From positions 1-6,341 of the forward strand of contig JALRKC010000042.1 of NCBI GenBank assembly GCA_023254955.1: a DNA stretch of 6,341 bases, read 5' to 3'. The notes beneath the pieces were generated by a model. That model made no database searches and was not told the DNA's origin. It saw nothing but the letters and a program-made list of their open reading frames with translations. The stretch comes from Candidatus Nanopelagicales bacterium. GTDB taxonomy: Bacteria; Actinomycetota; Actinomycetes; S36-B12; UBA5976. Shown in pieces: positions 5,869 to 6,341 of this stretch. A program made the position numbers and the translations under genes. The number at the start of each line of letters is the position of its first letter. Position 1 is the stretch's first letter.

Positions 5869-6341
5869 TTTAATTCCTTCACCGCACTGGCGAATGCGTT
5901 TCCTCGCGCCTGGTAATCTTTAAACATGTCCCATGAGGCGCAACCTGGCGCTAGCAGCACTACATCTCCACTACTTGCAACTTTTTGAGCTTGTTTAACG
6001 ACAAGATTCATTGCATTTTCATTTGCCTCCGAGATTTCATAAAGCGGCGTAGCTGGTGAATATCTAGCAAAGGCAGCTTTGATCAGTTCACGATCTTTAC
6101 CAAGTAAAATTACTGCCCGAATTCGTGAGAAATGTTTTTTTACTAAATCTGAAAAATCTTGGCCTTTTGCTAGACCCCCAGCGATCCAGACCACGCTTTG
6201 ATAAGCACTTAAGGACGTGTCTGCTGCGTGCGTGTTAGTTGCTTTTGAATCGTCAATGTATCTAACTTTATTAATTTCCGCTACTAAAGAAATTCTATGC
6301 GGGGCCGGTTGAAAATCCTGTAAACCTTTTTTTATGAATAC
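5865..6341 (-). CDS. murD: UDP-N-acetylmuramoyl-L-alanine--D-glutamate ligase (MurD), C-terminal part, cut by the window edge
   Basis: Cytoplasmic ligase adding D-glutamate to UDP-MurNAc-L-Ala. The frame is open from the window edge at 6341 to the TGA at 5865-5867, giving 158 residues, about the last third of a typical 430-480 residue MurD. My translation of the edge part reads PAPHRISLV, then VRYIDDSKATN, then VVWIAGGLAKGQDF. These are the linker His-Arg and the DSKATN and GGLAKG motifs of the MurD C-terminal domain, including the substrate-binding Lys and Thr of SKAT. Further on come LLGKDREL, GDVVLLAPGCASWDMF (with the conserved Ser of CAS and the Phe of DMF), and the terminal YQARGNAFASAVKEL. 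The GTG at 6192-6194 is an internal Val codon, not the start. GGLAKG and LLAP are the Gram-positive and actinobacterial forms. The P-loop and N-terminal domain lie outside, so integrity of the whole gene cannot be judged. It overlaps ftsW by 4 bases. Confidence 0.95.
   Translation of the reverse strand, partial: VFIKKGLQDFQPAPHRISLVAEINKVRYIDDSKATNTHAADTSLSAYQSVVWIAGGLAKGQDFSDLVKKHFSRIRAVILLGKDRELIKAAFARYSPATPLYEISEANENAMNLVVKQAQKVASSGDVVLLAPGCASWDMFKDYQARGNAFASAVKELN
5875..5880 (-). promoter_or_regulatory. Ribosome binding site of ftsW
   Basis: On the reverse strand GAAGGA ends 6 bases before the TTG at 5868. This strong, well-placed site decides in favour of the rare TTG start, which lacks other support because the murD reading frame runs over it. 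Confidence 0.75.

Noticed and set aside
6192..6194. GTG as a start of a 109-residue protein
   Set aside because: The same frame continues upstream to the window edge with clear MurD motifs (PHR, DDSKATN), and the GTG encodes the Val before WIAGG.
2226..6341. Idea that the cluster belongs to a proteobacterium
   Set aside because: No ddlB between murC and ftsQ, and the MurG (NGEQ, HEGNAKPG) and MurD (GGLAKG, LLAP) motifs are not the proteobacterial forms.
1..6341. A novel defence, mobile or RNA-based system
   Set aside because: Nearly every base is accounted for by six recognisable housekeeping genes. I saw no repeats, att-like sites, RNA gene signatures or unknown long ORFs.

Overview
The window carries one forward-strand metabolic gene and the downstream half of a reverse-strand division and cell-wall (dcw) gene cluster. 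It is almost entirely coding, and no stretch over 300 bases lacks a gene. I found no RNA gene, mobile element, CRISPR array or long repeat.

Organism: the gene order murD-ftsW-murG-murC-ftsQ with no ddl between murC and ftsQ, and several motif variants (NGEQ and HEGNAKPG in MurG, GGLAKG and LLAP in MurD), fit Actinobacteria. The DNA is AT-rich for that phylum (roughly 40% G+C from a few hand-counted lines), proteins are lysine-rich, genes are short, and gaps are 9 bases or less or are overlaps. This suggests a streamlined, low-GC actinobacterium such as the freshwater acI (Nanopelagicales) or marine lineages. That placement is inference and was not tested by any search.

Layout: bases 1-45 are a short leader with a good ribosome binding site. 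Bases 46-1542 (+) encode a GabD-type succinate-semialdehyde dehydrogenase. It converges on ftsQ, and the two stop codons overlap by 4 bases. Reading the reverse strand from the right edge: murD (C-terminal third only, cut by the window), ftsW, murG, murC, ftsQ. The first three junctions are 4-base NTGA overlaps; murC and ftsQ are 9 bases apart and in the same frame.

Function: MurC and MurD build the UDP-MurNAc-peptide in the cytoplasm. MurG adds GlcNAc to lipid I to give lipid II. FtsW polymerises lipid II at the septum, and FtsQ is the bitopic scaffold linking division proteins in the envelope. GabD is metabolically unrelated and would feed succinate semialdehyde (from GABA or polyamine breakdown) into the TCA cycle.

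I see no previously undescribed system. The points worth a second look are architectural: the cluster ends at ftsQ without ftsZ, FtsQ has almost no cytoplasmic tail, murC and ftsQ share a frame, and the convergent ends overlap with no visible terminator.
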